Source: Massilia antarctica (GTDB lineage: Bacteria; Pseudomonadota; Gammaproteobacteria; Burkholderiales; Burkholderiaceae_D). Taken from it: 64,000 nt of DNA. The DNA is taken from positions 3,162,001-3,226,000 of the forward strand of contig NZ_CP065053.1 in the NCBI RefSeq assembly GCF_015689335.1. The letters are read 5' to 3'. The stretch's first letter is position 1. Every line of letters begins with the position of its first letter. The notes beneath the pieces are model-generated. The model saw only the letters and a list, made by a program, of their open reading frames with translations. It had not been told where the DNA came from and searched no databases. Positions 28,072-40,603 of the stretch are shown here, piece after piece. The position numbers and the translations under genes were made by a program.

Positions 28072-29445
28072 ATGATCGACTCTCTCAAGCACCTGCCGCA
28101 TGCGGCCGGCTCCAGCAGCGCACTGGCCGACCAGTTCACCGATCTCGCCCCGGCGCTGACCGAGCGCCAGGCCGCAATCGAAAGCGCGCGTTGTCTGTAC
28201 TGTTACGACGCGCCGTGTACCCGCATCTGTCCGTCCGAGATCGACGTGGCCAGCTTTATCCGCAATATCCACGACAAGAACATCAACGGCGCGGCGGCGG
28301 GCATCCTCAAGCAGAACATCCTGGGCGGCAGCTGCGCCCGCGTGTGTCCCACCGAGATCCTGTGCGAAGACGCCTGCGTGCGCAATCACGACGAGGAAGG
28401 CCAGCCGGTCAAAATCGGCCTGCTGCAGCGGCACGCGCTCGATCACGCTTCCTTCAAGTCCTATCCCTTCCAGCGCGCCGAACGCACCGGAAAAAAGATC
28501 GCGGTGGTCGGCGCGGGGCCGGCCGGCCTGTCGTGCGCGCACCGCCTGGCCATGCTGGGCAACGATGTCGTCATCTACGAGGCGCGCGAAAAATCCGGTG
28601 GCCTGAACGAATACGGAATCGCCAAGTACAAGCTGACCGGCGACTTCGCCCAGCGCGAGGTCGAGTTCTTGCTCAGTATCGGCGGCATCGAAGTGCAGCA
28701 TGGTCGCACGCTCGGCGTGAACCTCCATCTGCACGAGCTGCATGCCCAGTACGATGCCGTGTTCCTCGGCCTGGGCCTGAACGCCAGCCGCCAGCTCGGC
28801 TTGACGGGTGAGAACGCGCCCGGCCTGATGGCGGCGGTCGACTATATCGCAGACCTGCGCCAGGCGAGCGACCTGACGGCGCTGCCGGTGCCCGCGCGCG
28901 CCATCGTCATCGGCGCCGGCAACACCGCAATCGACATGGCGGTGCAGCTCAAGCGCCTCGGTGCCCAAGACGTGACCCTGGTGTACCGCCGCGGCTTCGA
29001 GTCGATGACCGCCACGCACCACGAACAGGATATCGCCAAGGCCAATTTGGTGCGCATCCGCACCTGGGCGGCGCCGCTGGAAGTGCTGCTCGACGAGGCG
29101 GGCCGCGTGCGCGGCATGCGCTTCGAAGAAACACGCCTCGACGGCGGACGCCTGATCGGCACCGGCGCCTTCATCGAAATCGCCGCCGAAGCGGTGTTCA
29201 AGGCGATCGGCCAGAGCATCGACCCGGTCGGCTTGTCGGACGAGATGGCGCAGCAGATCACGCGCGAAGGCGACAAGATTCACGTCGATGCGCAGTTCCG
29301 CACGGCGCTGACGGGCATTTATGCGGGCGGCGATTGCATCGCGCCCGGGCAGGATTTGACGGTTCAGGCGGTCCAGCATGGCAAGCTGGCGGCGATGGCC
29401 ATTCACAATGACATCCAATTCAAGGTGGAGGTTTCCCATGGCTGA
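28072..29445 (+). CDS. preT: NAD-dependent dihydropyrimidine dehydrogenase, PreT subunit
   Basis: PreT takes electrons from NADH and passes them to PreA for reduction of uracil or thymine. The 457-residue protein has an N-terminal four-helix iron-sulfur region (CLYCYDAPCTRICPSEID, GGSCARVCPTEILCEDACVR), the FAD site VVGAGPAGLSCAHRLAMLG and an NAD(P) site VIGAGNTAIDMAVQLKRLG, closing with GIYAGGDCIAPGQDLTVQAV as in glutamate-synthase-beta-like proteins. Its stop overlaps preA by 8 bases. This is the first step of the reductive pathway. Confidence 0.95.
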   Translation: MIDSLKHLPHAAGSSSALADQFTDLAPALTERQAAIESARCLYCYDAPCTRICPSEIDVASFIRNIHDKNINGAAAGILKQNILGGSCARVCPTEILCEDACVRNHDEEGQPVKIGLLQRHALDHASFKSYPFQRAERTGKKIAVVGAGPAGLSCAHRLAMLGNDVVIYEAREKSGGLNEYGIAKYKLTGDFAQREVEFLLSIGGIEVQHGRTLGVNLHLHELHAQYDAVFLGLGLNASRQLGLTGENAPGLMAAVDYIADLRQASDLTALPVPARAIVIGAGNTAIDMAVQLKRLGAQDVTLVYRRGFESMTATHHEQDIAKANLVRIRTWAAPLEVLLDEAGRVRGMRFEETRLDGGRLIGTGAFIEIAAEAVFKAIGQSIDPVGLSDEMAQQITREGDKIHVDAQFRTALTGIYAGGDCIAPGQDLTVQAVQHGKLAAMAIHNDIQFKVEVSHG

Positions 29446-30715
29446 CCTGAGCATCGAATTTTGCGGCATCAAGTCCCCCAATCCGTTCTGGCTGGCCTCC
29501 GCGCCGCCGACCGACAAGGCTTACAACGTGGTGCGTGCTTTCGAGGCGGGTTGGGGGGGGGTGGTCTGGAAGACGCTCGGTGAAGATCCGGCCGCAGTAA
29601 ACGTGTCGTCGCGCTACTCCGCCTTGTACGGCAAGAACCGCGAGGTGATCGGCTTCAATAACATCGAACTCATTACCGATCGCTCGCTGGAGATCAACCT
29701 GCGCGAAATCACGCAGGTAAAGAAGGACTGGCCGGACCGCGCCATGATCGTGTCGCTGATGCTGCCGTGCGAGGAAGCGCTGTGGGCCGAGATCCTGCCC
29801 AAGGTGGAAGCGACCGGCGCCGATGGCATCGAGCTCAATTTCGGCTGCCCGCATGGCATGCCGGAGCGCGGCATGGGTGCGGCGGTGGGGCAGGTGCCCG
29901 AGTATGTGGAGATGGTGACGCGTTGGTGCAAGAAGCACTCGAAGCTGCCGGTGATCGTCAAGCTCACGCCGAACATCACCGATGTGCGTAAGCCGGCGCG
30001 TGCGGCCAAGGCGGGTGGGGCCGATGCGGTGTCGCTGATTAATACCATCAATTCGATCACGCACCTGGACCTGGACCGCATGGTGGCGCTGCCGATCGTG
30101 GGCAACGCCAGTACGCACGGCGGCTATTGCGGCGCGGCGGTCAAGCCAATCGCGCTGAACATGGTGGCCGAGATCGCGCGCGATCCCGAGACGCACGGAT
30201 TGCCGATTTCGGGCATCGGCGGCATCGGCAACTGGCGCGACGCGGCCGAATTCATCGCACTGGGCGCGGGCTCGGTGCAGGTGTGCACGGCGGCGATGCT
30301 GCACGGGTTCCGCATTGTGGAGGAGATGAAGGACGGCCTGTCGCGCTGGATGGACGAGAAGGGGTACAAGACCATCGCGGAGTTTTCGGGCAAGGCGGTG
30401 CCCAATACGACGGACTGGAAATACCTGGACATGAACTACCAGGTGATCGCGCAGATCGACCAGGACAAGTGCATCAAGTGCGGCAAGTGCTATGTGGCGT
30501 GCGAGGATACCTCGCACCAGTCGATCGCGCAGCTGATCGACGCGGCGGGTGTGCGCACGTATGAAGTGATCAAGTCCGAGTGCGTTGGGTGTAATCTGTG
30601 CGAGATTACCTGTCCGGTGGAGGCGTGTATTACGATGGTGCCGCAGCCGGCCGTGAAACCGTATATGAACTGGACGCAGGATCCGAGGAATCCAAGGGCC
30701 GAAGTGCTAGGCTAA
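29438..30715 (+). CDS. preA: NAD-dependent dihydropyrimidine dehydrogenase, PreA subunit
   Basis: PreA is the FMN-containing catalytic subunit, reducing uracil to dihydrouracil. The 425-residue protein has a dihydroorotate-dehydrogenase-like barrel; the active-site loop NFGCPHGMPERGMGAAVGQ carries the catalytic Cys and the following His known from mammalian DPD. The C-terminal ~90 residues are a two-cluster ferredoxin (CIKCGKCYVACEDTS and CVGCNLCEITCPVEAC). The ATG at 29438 begins MADLSIEFCGIKSPNPFWLA; the longer frame only reads back into preT. Confidence 0.95.
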   Translation: MADLSIEFCGIKSPNPFWLASAPPTDKAYNVVRAFEAGWGGVVWKTLGEDPAAVNVSSRYSALYGKNREVIGFNNIELITDRSLEINLREITQVKKDWPDRAMIVSLMLPCEEALWAEILPKVEATGADGIELNFGCPHGMPERGMGAAVGQVPEYVEMVTRWCKKHSKLPVIVKLTPNITDVRKPARAAKAGGADAVSLINTINSITHLDLDRMVALPIVGNASTHGGYCGAAVKPIALNMVAEIARDPETHGLPISGIGGIGNWRDAAEFIALGAGSVQVCTAAMLHGFRIVEEMKDGLSRWMDEKGYKTIAEFSGKAVPNTTDWKYLDMNYQVIAQIDQDKCIKCGKCYVACEDTSHQSIAQLIDAAGVRTYEVIKSECVGCNLCEITCPVEACITMVPQPAVKPYMNWTQDPRNPRAEVLG

Positions 30716-30747
30716 CTGGAAAACGACAACGGCCACTGTCTTTGGAA

Positions 30748-30866
30748 CCGTCGTTCCCGCGCAGGGCTCGGCGCCCCCGCAGGAACCCAATTTCGGTCCG
30801 TAGCCACAGACGGATCGACAGACTTGGGTTGCCGCGGGGGCGCCGAGCCCTGCGCGGGAACGACGT
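30748..30866. repeat. Dispersed palindromic repeat, copy 5 (long arms)
   Basis: Arms contain GCAGGGCTCGGCGCCCCCGC and its complement, extending the basic arm as in copy 3. The outer CCGTCGTTCCCGCGC and inner AACCCAA/CTTGGGTT edges are conserved apart from a mismatch at the loop. It lies between preA and the permease gene, ending about 20 bases before the permease ribosome site. Confidence 0.88.
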
Positions 30867-30899
30867 ACCGTCCTCATTACCAAATTGGAGAACCCCACT

Positions 30900-33804
<2,905 letters not shown>

Positions 33805-33840
33805 CCTACCGTCGCATGTCTTCAATTTTTGGAGTGATCA

Positions 33841-35082
33841 ATGAACGATCTGCGCATTAACGGCGAGCGCCTGTGGGCGTCGCTGATGGAACTGGCTAAA
33901 ATCGGCGCCACGCCAAAAGGCGGCGTCAAACGCCTTGCCCTCACGGACCTCGACAAGCAAGGGCGCGACCTTGTCGTCGGCTGGGCAAAGGAAGCCGGCA
34001 TGTCGATTGCGATCGACCAGATCGGCAATGTCTTCATGCGCCGCGAAGGCCGCAATCCGTCGCTTCCGCCAATCATGACCGGCAGCCATATCGACACCCA
34101 GCCCACCGGCGGCAAATTCGATGGCAACTACGGCGTGCTGGCCGGCCTGGAAGTTGTGCGTACGCTGAATGACGAGGGCATCGCTACCGAAGCGCCGGTC
34201 GAAGTGGCGTTCTGGACCAACGAGGAAGGCTCTCGCTTCGTGCCCGTGATGATGGGTTCCGGCGTCTTCTGCGGCGCCTTCAGCCTGGAGACGGCCTACG
34301 CCGCCAAGGACACCGAAGGCAAGAGCGTCAAGGATGAACTGGCGCGTATCGGCTACATGGGCGAGCAGGTGCCCGGCCAGCATCCCATCGGCGCCTATTT
34401 TGAGACGCATATCGAACAAGGCCCGGTGCTGGAAGACGCCGACAAGGTGATTGGCGTGGTGCCGGCGGTGATGGGCCTGTCGTGGTACGACTGCGTGGTC
34501 ACCGGCATGGAGGCGCACGCCGGCCCCACGCCCATGGGCTTGCGCAAGGATGCGATGCAGGTCTCCACCTACATCATGCAGGAGGTGGTGAAGATCGCGA
34601 ACCGCTATCCCCCGTATGGCCGTGGCACGGTCGGCATGGTGCAGGTGTTCCCCAACAGCCGCAACGTCATTCCCGGCGAGGTCAAATTCAGCATCGACCT
34701 GCGCAACGTGAACGATGAACTGCTCAACACCATGCATGAAGAGATGCTGGCCTTTATCGACAAGACCCGCAGCGATTCCGGGCTGGTCATTTCGATCGAG
34801 CGCGTATCGTACTATCCGCCTTGCCCGTTCCATCCGGACTGCGTGGGCGCGGTGCGCGAAGCGACCGCGAAACTCGGATACTCCACCATGGATGTGGTGT
34901 CCGGCGCCGGCCACGACGCCATTTACGCCGCCCGCCTGGCGCCCGCCGGGATGATTTTCGTGCCATGCAAGGACGGCATCAGCCACAACGAGATCGAGGA
35001 CGCCAAGTCCGACCACCTCGAAGCGGGCTGCAATGTATTGCTGCACGCCATGCTGGAGCGCGCGAAAATCGTGTCCACATAA
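33841..35082 (+). CDS. N-carbamoyl-beta-alanine amidohydrolase (beta-ureidopropionase)
   Basis: A 413-residue M20-type zinc amidase of the hydantoinase/carbamoylase family. Metal and substrate motifs: TGSHIDTQPTGGKFDGNYG, FWTNEEGSRFVPV, FETHIEQGPVLE and VSGAGHDAIYAA. It would release beta-alanine, ammonia and CO2 from N-carbamoyl-beta-alanine. A TTTGGAGTG ribosome site precedes the ATG. By position it completes the ring-opening half of the pathway; allantoate or L-carbamoylase activity is the alternative within the family. Confidence 0.9.
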   Translation: MNDLRINGERLWASLMELAKIGATPKGGVKRLALTDLDKQGRDLVVGWAKEAGMSIAIDQIGNVFMRREGRNPSLPPIMTGSHIDTQPTGGKFDGNYGVLAGLEVVRTLNDEGIATEAPVEVAFWTNEEGSRFVPVMMGSGVFCGAFSLETAYAAKDTEGKSVKDELARIGYMGEQVPGQHPIGAYFETHIEQGPVLEDADKVIGVVPAVMGLSWYDCVVTGMEAHAGPTPMGLRKDAMQVSTYIMQEVVKIANRYPPYGRGTVGMVQVFPNSRNVIPGEVKFSIDLRNVNDELLNTMHEEMLAFIDKTRSDSGLVISIERVSYYPPCPFHPDCVGAVREATAKLGYSTMDVVSGAGHDAIYAARLAPAGMIFVPCKDGISHNEIEDAKSDHLEAGCNVLLHAMLERAKIVST

Positions 35083-35193
35083 TTTCAGTTAAGAAATCAC
35101 GTCGGCATCCTCCTACTAATACTCTCGAATTCTGCTGATTCGTGTGTAGGAGTTTGCTTGTTACGCTGTCCTTTTCCACGAGGAGGACAGTTC

Positions 35194-36354
35194 ATGCGCG
35201 CTTTAACCTATCACGGCAGCAACGACGTCAAGGTCGACAACGTTCCCGATCCGATCTTGCAGGAGCCGGACGACATCATCCTGAAAGTGACTGCCACCGC
35301 GATCTGCGGATCGGACCTGCACATGTACCGCGGGAAGATCCCGGCGATGAAAAGCGGCGATATCCTGGGCCATGAGTTCATGGGCGAAGTTGTCGAGAAG
35401 GGGCCCGGCGTCACCAAGCTGGAAAAGGGCGACCGCGTGGTCGTGCCGTTCGTGATCGCGTGCGGCAGCTGCTTTTTCTGCGACATGAATCTGTATTCCG
35501 CCTGCGAGACGACCAATCCCGATCGTGGTTCGATCATGAACAAGAAAAGCCTGCGCTCTGGCGCGGCGCTGTTCGGGTTCAGTCATTTGTATGGCGGCGT
35601 GCCGGGCGGGCAGGCCGAATACGTGCGGGTGCCGAAGGCGAATGTCGGCCCGATCAAGATTCCGCTCACCTTGGCCGACGAGCAGGTGCTGTTTTTAAGC
35701 GATATTCTGCCGACCGGTTATCAGGCCGTGCTCAATACGGGCGTGGGCAAGGGCGGCAGCCTGGCGATTTTCGGTGCCGGGCCGGTCGGGCAGATGGCGG
35801 CGGCCAGTGCGCGCATGCTTGGGATCGAAAAGATTTTCATGGTCGACCATCATGCCTACCGGCTGGAATTCGCGCGCAAGACGTATGGCGTCATTCCGAT
35901 CAATTTCGACGATTGCGACGCTGCGGAGTTCATCCTCGATCACACCGATGCGCGCGGCGTCGATGGCGTGGTGGAGGCGGTCGGCTTCGAGGCCAAGGGA
36001 AGTGCGGTGGAAACCGTCATGACCAACCTGAAGCTCGAAGGTAGCAGCGGCAAGGCGCTGCGCCAGTGCATCGCTGCCGTGCGGCGCGGTGGGACGGTTA
36101 GCGTGCCTGGCTTGTATGCCGGGTTTATTCACGGCTTCCTGTTTGGCGATATCTTCGAGAAGGGGATCGGGATCAAGGCGGGGCAGACGCACGTGCAGAA
36201 GCATATGCCGGAGCTGCTCAAGTTCATCGAGGAAGGCGAGCTGCATCCGAATGCGATTATCTCGCATCGCCTGAATTTGTCGCAGGCGGCGGAGGGGTAC
36301 AGGATGTTCGATAAGAAGGAGGATGAATGCCGGAAGGTCGTGCTGACGCCATAG
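35194..36354 (+). CDS. Zinc-dependent alcohol dehydrogenase (formaldehyde-dehydrogenase-like)
   Basis: A 386-residue medium-chain dehydrogenase. Catalytic zinc ligands lie in [13 protein letters not shown] and LGHEFMGEV, structural-zinc Cys in [17 protein letters not shown], and the NAD fold in [19 protein letters not shown]. The long insert near residues 105-135 resembles glutathione-independent formaldehyde dehydrogenase-like enzymes. AGGAGG lies 7 bases before the ATG. It follows the amidohydrolase by 110 bases and ends the rightward series. It could reduce or oxidise a semialdehyde or aldehyde from pyrimidine catabolism, but that is only positional inference. Confidence 0.87.
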   Translation: MRALTYHGSNDVKVDNVPDPILQEPDDIILKVTATAICGSDLHMYRGKIPAMKSGDILGHEFMGEVVEKGPGVTKLEKGDRVVVPFVIACGSCFFCDMNLYSACETTNPDRGSIMNKKSLRSGAALFGFSHLYGGVPGGQAEYVRVPKANVGPIKIPLTLADEQVLFLSDILPTGYQAVLNTGVGKGGSLAIFGAGPVGQMAAASARMLGIEKIFMVDHHAYRLEFARKTYGVIPINFDDCDAAEFILDHTDARGVDGVVEAVGFEAKGSAVETVMTNLKLEGSSGKALRQCIAAVRRGGTVSVPGLYAGFIHGFLFGDIFEKGIGIKAGQTHVQKHMPELLKFIEEGELHPNAIISHRLNLSQAAEGYRMFDKKEDECRKVVLTP

Positions 36355-36382
36355 AACGTCATTCTCGCTGCTTGCAGAGGCT

Positions 36383-36486
36383 CCGTCGTTCCCGCGCAGG
36401 GCTAGGCGCCCCCACGGCAACCCAAGTTACATCTGGAGCCGTTAACTGTTCGACGGACTTGGGTTCCCGCCTGCGCGGGAACGACG
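36383..36486. repeat. Dispersed palindromic repeat, copy 6 (mixed arms)
   Basis: The left arm has the CTAGGCGCCCCCACGGCAAC version and the right arm the GGGTTCCCGCCTGCGCGGGA version, so pairing fails in the middle, as in copy 2. The outer CCGTCGTTCCCGCG/CGGGAACGACG and inner CCCAAGT/ACTTGGG edges are kept. It ends right at the stop codon of the leftward UraD fusion gene, between convergent genes. Confidence 0.85.
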
Positions 36487-38232
36487 CTATAGTAGGTTCT
36501 TCAAAAAATCGAGCAATACCTGCGCCGCCAGTTCGGCATCATCGCCCGTCATCGTCTCCAGCCGGTTATGGCTGATGCCTCCATTCCCGCACCGTGTAAA
36601 CAACATCGCCACGTCGGTGATTTTCGCCATCGCCATCGCATCGTGCCCCGCACCTGAAGCGAGGTCGTAGCGCGGCAGGCCGGCGCGTTCGATTGCGTCG
36701 CCCAGTTGATCCATCAGCGCCGGCGCACATGGCGCCGCCGGTGCCGACACAATCTGCTCAATCTCCACTTCCACATGCCGGCGCCCGCAGATCGCCTCAA
36801 TGCCATCCAATATCTCCTTGACGGCCGCGTGGCGCACGGCGTCGTCCGCCGCGCGGATGTCGAGCGACAGCTTGCAGTGGCCGGGAATCACATTCACCGA
36901 CCCATTCGGTACCTGCAATTGTCCCACCGTGCCCACCAGCGATCCGGCCCCGCTGCAACGCCGCTCCACCAGCAGCACGATCTCCGCCGCCGCCGCAGCA
37001 GCATCCTTGCGCATGTTCATCGGCGTGGTGCCCGCATGGCTGGCCAGCCCGATCAGATCGACCAGGTAGCGCGAGCTGCCGGCAATCGCCGTCACCACGC
37101 CCACCGCCAGGCCGCGCTCCAGCAGCACCGGCCCCTGTTCGATATGCACCTCCACAAAACCCAGCAGATCGGCCGGATTGCGCGCGATGCCGTCAATCGC
37201 CGCGGGATGGTGGCCGGCGGCCGTCAGTGCCTGCAGCATGGACACACCGTCGGCGTCGACCTGCTCCAGCAGCGCCATGTCGAACTGGCCGATTACGGCA
37301 TTACTGCCCAGGAAGGTGCTGCGAAAGCGGACGCCTTCTTCTTCCGCGAAGCCGACCACTTCGAGATGATAGGGCAGGCGTTCGCCGCGCTCGTGCAGGT
37401 GGCGCACCACCGCGATCGGCAGCAGGATGCCGAGGCGCCCGTCGTACTTGCCGCCATCGCGCACGGTATCGTAGTGCGAACCGGTCATCAGCGTCTTCGC
37501 ATCCGGGTCAGCCGACAGATAGCGCCCGACCACATTGCCGACGGCGTCGATATAGGTTTCCATGCCGGCGTCGCGCATCCATTCGGCCAGTTGCGCGGCG
37601 GTGCGCTGGTGCACGCCGGTCATGTACGAGCACGTGAGGCCATCATCCGCTTCGCTCCATGCGCCGATGGTCTCGGCCCACTGCATCACGGTTGGGCCGA
37701 ACATGGGCGTGAGCTTGAGCAGGTCGTTGATGCGCAGTTCGGCGATGCGGTGAATCTGACGCAGGCATTCGGCCATCTCGTCGGGGCGCTGGTTTTTAAG
37801 GCGCCGCGTGAACGTCTCGATGATGGCGCGGCGCGTCAGGCCGTTGCCGTCCGGGCCCTTGACCGCGAGGATGAACGGAAAGCCGAAGCGGGCGTTGTAG
37901 TCGGCATTGAGCTTGTGCAGGGTGGCGTATTCTTCCGCGCTGCACAGGTTCAGGCCGGACTTGGCTTGCTCATTGGTCGATTCCTGGGTCAACTCGCCCG
38001 CGATGGCCGCTTTGCCGGCCAGTTCGGGGTGGGCGCGGATCAGGCCAAGCTGTTCGTCGACGCTGGCCTTGGTCACCGCCGTTTGCAGCGCGTACTTGAG
38101 CGCCGCGACGGTGGCGAAAGGGCGCCCGGACAATGCGCGTTCCGGAATCCACGGCGAGTGTTCGTAAATGCCGTGCAGGGTGCCGACAAAGGTCGCCGCA
38201 TCGCAGCTGTTCAAATCCGTCAATGTAGTCAT
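36487..38232 (-). CDS. Fusion of OHCU decarboxylase (UraD) and allantoate amidohydrolase
   Basis: A 581-residue two-domain ureide enzyme. Residues 1-165 are UraD, with the catalytic His in LIRAHPELAGKAAI and ESTNEQAKSGLNLCS, which decarboxylates OHCU to S-allantoin. From about 175 the protein is an M20-type amidohydrolase like AllC: LMTGSHYDTVRDGGKYDGRLG (split at GGKYDGRLG), FAEEEGVRF, VEVHIEQGPVLLE and ASGAGHDAMAM. Allantoinase, which acts between these two steps, is not encoded here. The start ATG at 38230-38232 begins the UraD homology; its ribosome site is weak. It is transcribed 81 bases after the LysR gene. Confidence 0.88.
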   Translation of the reverse strand: MTTLTDLNSCDAATFVGTLHGIYEHSPWIPERALSGRPFATVAALKYALQTAVTKASVDEQLGLIRAHPELAGKAAIAGELTQESTNEQAKSGLNLCSAEEYATLHKLNADYNARFGFPFILAVKGPDGNGLTRRAIIETFTRRLKNQRPDEMAECLRQIHRIAELRINDLLKLTPMFGPTVMQWAETIGAWSEADDGLTCSYMTGVHQRTAAQLAEWMRDAGMETYIDAVGNVVGRYLSADPDAKTLMTGSHYDTVRDGGKYDGRLGILLPIAVVRHLHERGERLPYHLEVVGFAEEEGVRFRSTFLGSNAVIGQFDMALLEQVDADGVSMLQALTAAGHHPAAIDGIARNPADLLGFVEVHIEQGPVLLERGLAVGVVTAIAGSSRYLVDLIGLASHAGTTPMNMRKDAAAAAAEIVLLVERRCSGAGSLVGTVGQLQVPNGSVNVIPGHCKLSLDIRAADDAVRHAAVKEILDGIEAICGRRHVEVEIEQIVSAPAAPCAPALMDQLGDAIERAGLPRYDLASGAGHDAMAMAKITDVAMLFTRCGNGGISHNRLETMTGDDAELAAQVLLDFLKNLL

Positions 38233-38313
38233 GTTTCGGTATTCCATCCTTGATGATCGATCATAAGTGCTGGCCGCGTTATGCACATACGAACCAGCTG
38301 ATAACCGCTATCG

Positions 38314-39252
38314 CTACTTCTGCACCAGCGCCTTGGCCGCCGCGCTGACCTGGTCGCGCAGCCATTTGTGCTCGGGCGCCTGGTGCACGCGCTCGTGCCA
38401 CAACTGATAAAACCGCATTGGCGGGAACTTGACCGGCACCGTGAAGCTCTTGAGTGGCAGCGTCTTTTCGTAAAAACGCATGAACTGGCGGCCGGTGGTC
38501 AGTACCAGGTCGGTCTGCGTCAGCATATACGGAATCAGGCCGAAATAGGCCGATTCCACCGCCACCGTACGCTGCATGCCCTGGCGTTCGAGGAAGGAGT
38601 CGATCACGCCGTGGTAACCGGGCAGCATCTGCGACGGCGCCACGTGGGGCAGGGACAGGTAGTCCTCGATCGTCATCGCGTCGCTGGCCGTGCGTTTGGC
38701 GTACGGGCTGTCGGCGCGCATGGTGCAGATGATCGGGTCTTCGAACAGCTTGGAGATGTGCAGGTGGGCGGGCGGTTCGTCCCAGTTGGCGATGACGAGA
38801 TCCATGTCGCCGTCCGACAGCATGCGGATGTAATCCACGCCGCCGCCCAGGCTGTGGATGACCACGCGGCTGTTGGGCGAACCGCGCCGCAGCGCCGCCA
38901 CCACGTTCGGCAAAAACTGGCTGTCGAGGTAATCCGGCGCGGCGATGTGGAAGGTGCGCGCTTCTTCCTGCGGCACGAAGGGCGACTTTTTGACAAACAG
39001 GCTCTCGGTTTCGTCGAGGATGCGCTTGGCCGGCTTGAGCAGGCTCTCGCCATGCTGGGTCGGCACCATGCCGCGCGCGCCGCGCACCAGCAGCGGGTCG
39101 CCGGTCAGTTCGCGCAGTTTGCGCAGCGATGCCGAGATCGAGGGCTGCGGCTGATTGAGCTTGAGCGCCACGCGCGAAACGTTTTTTTCGACCAGCAGCA
39201 GGTACAAAATGCGGATCAGGTGCAGGTCGAGGTGTTGGGGAAGGCTGGACAT
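38314..39252 (-). CDS. LysR family regulator of the urate/ureide genes
   Basis: A 312-residue LysR-type regulator with its HTH at about 10-70 (RILYLLLVEKNVSRVALKLNQ, PQPSISASLRKLRELTGDPL), then an effector domain. It reads as the NodD/SyrM-like branch (LDLHLIRILYLLL, PLLVRGARGMVPT). It is divergent from puuD and followed by the UraD fusion gene, so a role in urate or ureide catabolism is likely. A palindromic T-N11-A site lies in the shared promoter. The chosen ATG gives the usual N-terminus; no good ribosome site is visible. Confidence 0.88.
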   Translation of the reverse strand: MSSLPQHLDLHLIRILYLLLVEKNVSRVALKLNQPQPSISASLRKLRELTGDPLLVRGARGMVPTQHGESLLKPAKRILDETESLFVKKSPFVPQEEARTFHIAAPDYLDSQFLPNVVAALRRGSPNSRVVIHSLGGGVDYIRMLSDGDMDLVIANWDEPPAHLHISKLFEDPIICTMRADSPYAKRTASDAMTIEDYLSLPHVAPSQMLPGYHGVIDSFLERQGMQRTVAVESAYFGLIPYMLTQTDLVLTTGRQFMRFYEKTLPLKSFTVPVKFPPMRFYQLWHERVHQAPEHKWLRDQVSAAAKALVQK

Positions 39253-39266
39253 CGGTATGTATATGA

Positions 39267-39283
39267 ATTCGAGTATGTCGAAT
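39267..39283. promoter_or_regulatory. LysR-type operator between lysR and puuD
   Basis: ATTCGA (39267-39272), GTATG, TCGAAT (39278-39283) is a perfect palindrome containing a T-N11-A LysR box. If TAAAAT at 39330-39335 is the puuD -10 element, transcription would start near 39342 and the box would be centred about 67 bases upstream, the normal LysR recognition-site position for activation. Confidence 0.6.
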
Positions 39284-39374
39284 ATACGCCATATTTCATG
39301 TTGTCGCACTTGAATCAGTTTATCTTGGGTAAAATCGCGCTACTATCGCCGCAGCCCACGCAACAAGGAACCCC

Positions 39375-40592
39375 ATGGAAGTGTTCGGATACCTGATCCC
39401 CTACGGCCTAGACTGGCTCAACCTCATCGTGCGCTGGCTGCACGTCATCACCGGCATCGCCTGGATCGGCGCCTCGTTTTACTTCGTCTGGCTGGACAAC
39501 ACCATCCGCCCACCGGCGCCCGGTTCCGACCTCGCCAGGAAAGGCGTGTCGGGCGAATTGTGGGCGGTGCATGGCGGCGGCTTCTACAACCCGCAGAAAT
39601 ACCTGGTCGCGCCGGCGGAACTGCCGAAGGAACTGCACTGGTTTAAGTGGGAAGCCTATTCCACCTGGCTGTCCGGTATTGCGCTGCTCACCATCGTCTA
39701 CTACTTCAATGCGCAGGCGATGATGGTCGATAAGGCCGTGGCGGACCTCGGTTCGTGGCAGGCGATCGGCATCGGCATCGGTAGCCTGGTGGTCGGCTGG
39801 ACGGTGTACGACCTGCTGTGCCGCTCCCCGCTAGGTCAGCGCGAAATGCCGTTCGGGATCGTGATGTTCCTGTTCCTGGTCGCCAGCGCGTATGTGCTGA
39901 ACAAATACCTGAGCGGGCGCGCGGCGTACATCCACGTGGGCGCCATGATCGGCACCATGATGGTGGCCAATGTGCTGATGCTGATCATTCCGGGACAGCG
40001 CAAGATGGTGGCCGCGATGATGGCGGGCCAGAAGCCGGACCCGATTCACGGCCTCAAGGCCAAGCAGCGCAGCGTGCATAACAACTACTTCACCTTGCCG
40101 GTCCTGTTCATCATGATCAGCAATCACTACGCCATGACGTACCGCCACGAGCATGCGTGGGCGGTGCTGGCCGGGATCATGGCGGCGGGGGTGTTGATCC
40201 GCCATTTCTTCAACCTGCGCCACAAGGGCCGGGTGGAGTGGAAGTATCCTGCGGCCGGCGTGGCGCTGCTGCTGGCGGTGGCCATTGCGATCGCGCCCAA
40301 GGCGCCTGCCGCTGCGGTTGCCGGTACCGATCCGGCGGCGCAGTTCGCGCAGGTGCAGGCCATCATCACGCAGCGCTGCGCCACGTGCCACGCCGAGCGT
40401 CCGACCCAGCCAGGGTTTGCCAGCGCACCGGCCGGCATCATGCTGCACAACGCGGCACTGATACACCAGAACGCGGCGAAGATTTATCAGCAGTCGGTGC
40501 AACTCAAGGCCATGCCGCTCGCGAACCTGACCAACATGACCGATTCCGAGCGCGCGCAGGTCGCTGCGTGGTTTGAAGCCGGCGCCAAATAG
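39375..40592 (+). CDS. puuD: Membrane urate hydroxylase with C-terminal cytochrome c domain
   Basis: PuuD oxidises urate to 5-hydroxyisourate at the inner membrane. The 405-residue protein has about eight hydrophobic segments in the first ~310 residues, beginning RWLHVITGIAWIGASFYFVWL, and a periplasmic-type c-haem domain with Cys335-Ala-Thr-Cys338-His339. Electrons would pass to the respiratory chain, so no hydrogen peroxide is formed, unlike soluble uricase. AAGGAA precedes the ATG. HIU hydrolase, needed next, is not in this window; the UraD step is encoded by the fusion gene on the other side of lysR. Confidence 0.93.
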   Translation: MEVFGYLIPYGLDWLNLIVRWLHVITGIAWIGASFYFVWLDNTIRPPAPGSDLARKGVSGELWAVHGGGFYNPQKYLVAPAELPKELHWFKWEAYSTWLSGIALLTIVYYFNAQAMMVDKAVADLGSWQAIGIGIGSLVVGWTVYDLLCRSPLGQREMPFGIVMFLFLVASAYVLNKYLSGRAAYIHVGAMIGTMMVANVLMLIIPGQRKMVAAMMAGQKPDPIHGLKAKQRSVHNNYFTLPVLFIMISNHYAMTYRHEHAWAVLAGIMAAGVLIRHFFNLRHKGRVEWKYPAAGVALLLAVAIAIAPKAPAAAVAGTDPAAQFAQVQAIITQRCATCHAERPTQPGFASAPAGIMLHNAALIHQNAAKIYQQSVQLKAMPLANLTNMTDSERAQVAAWFEAGAK

Positions 40593-40603
40593 GAAGAACA
40601 GCA

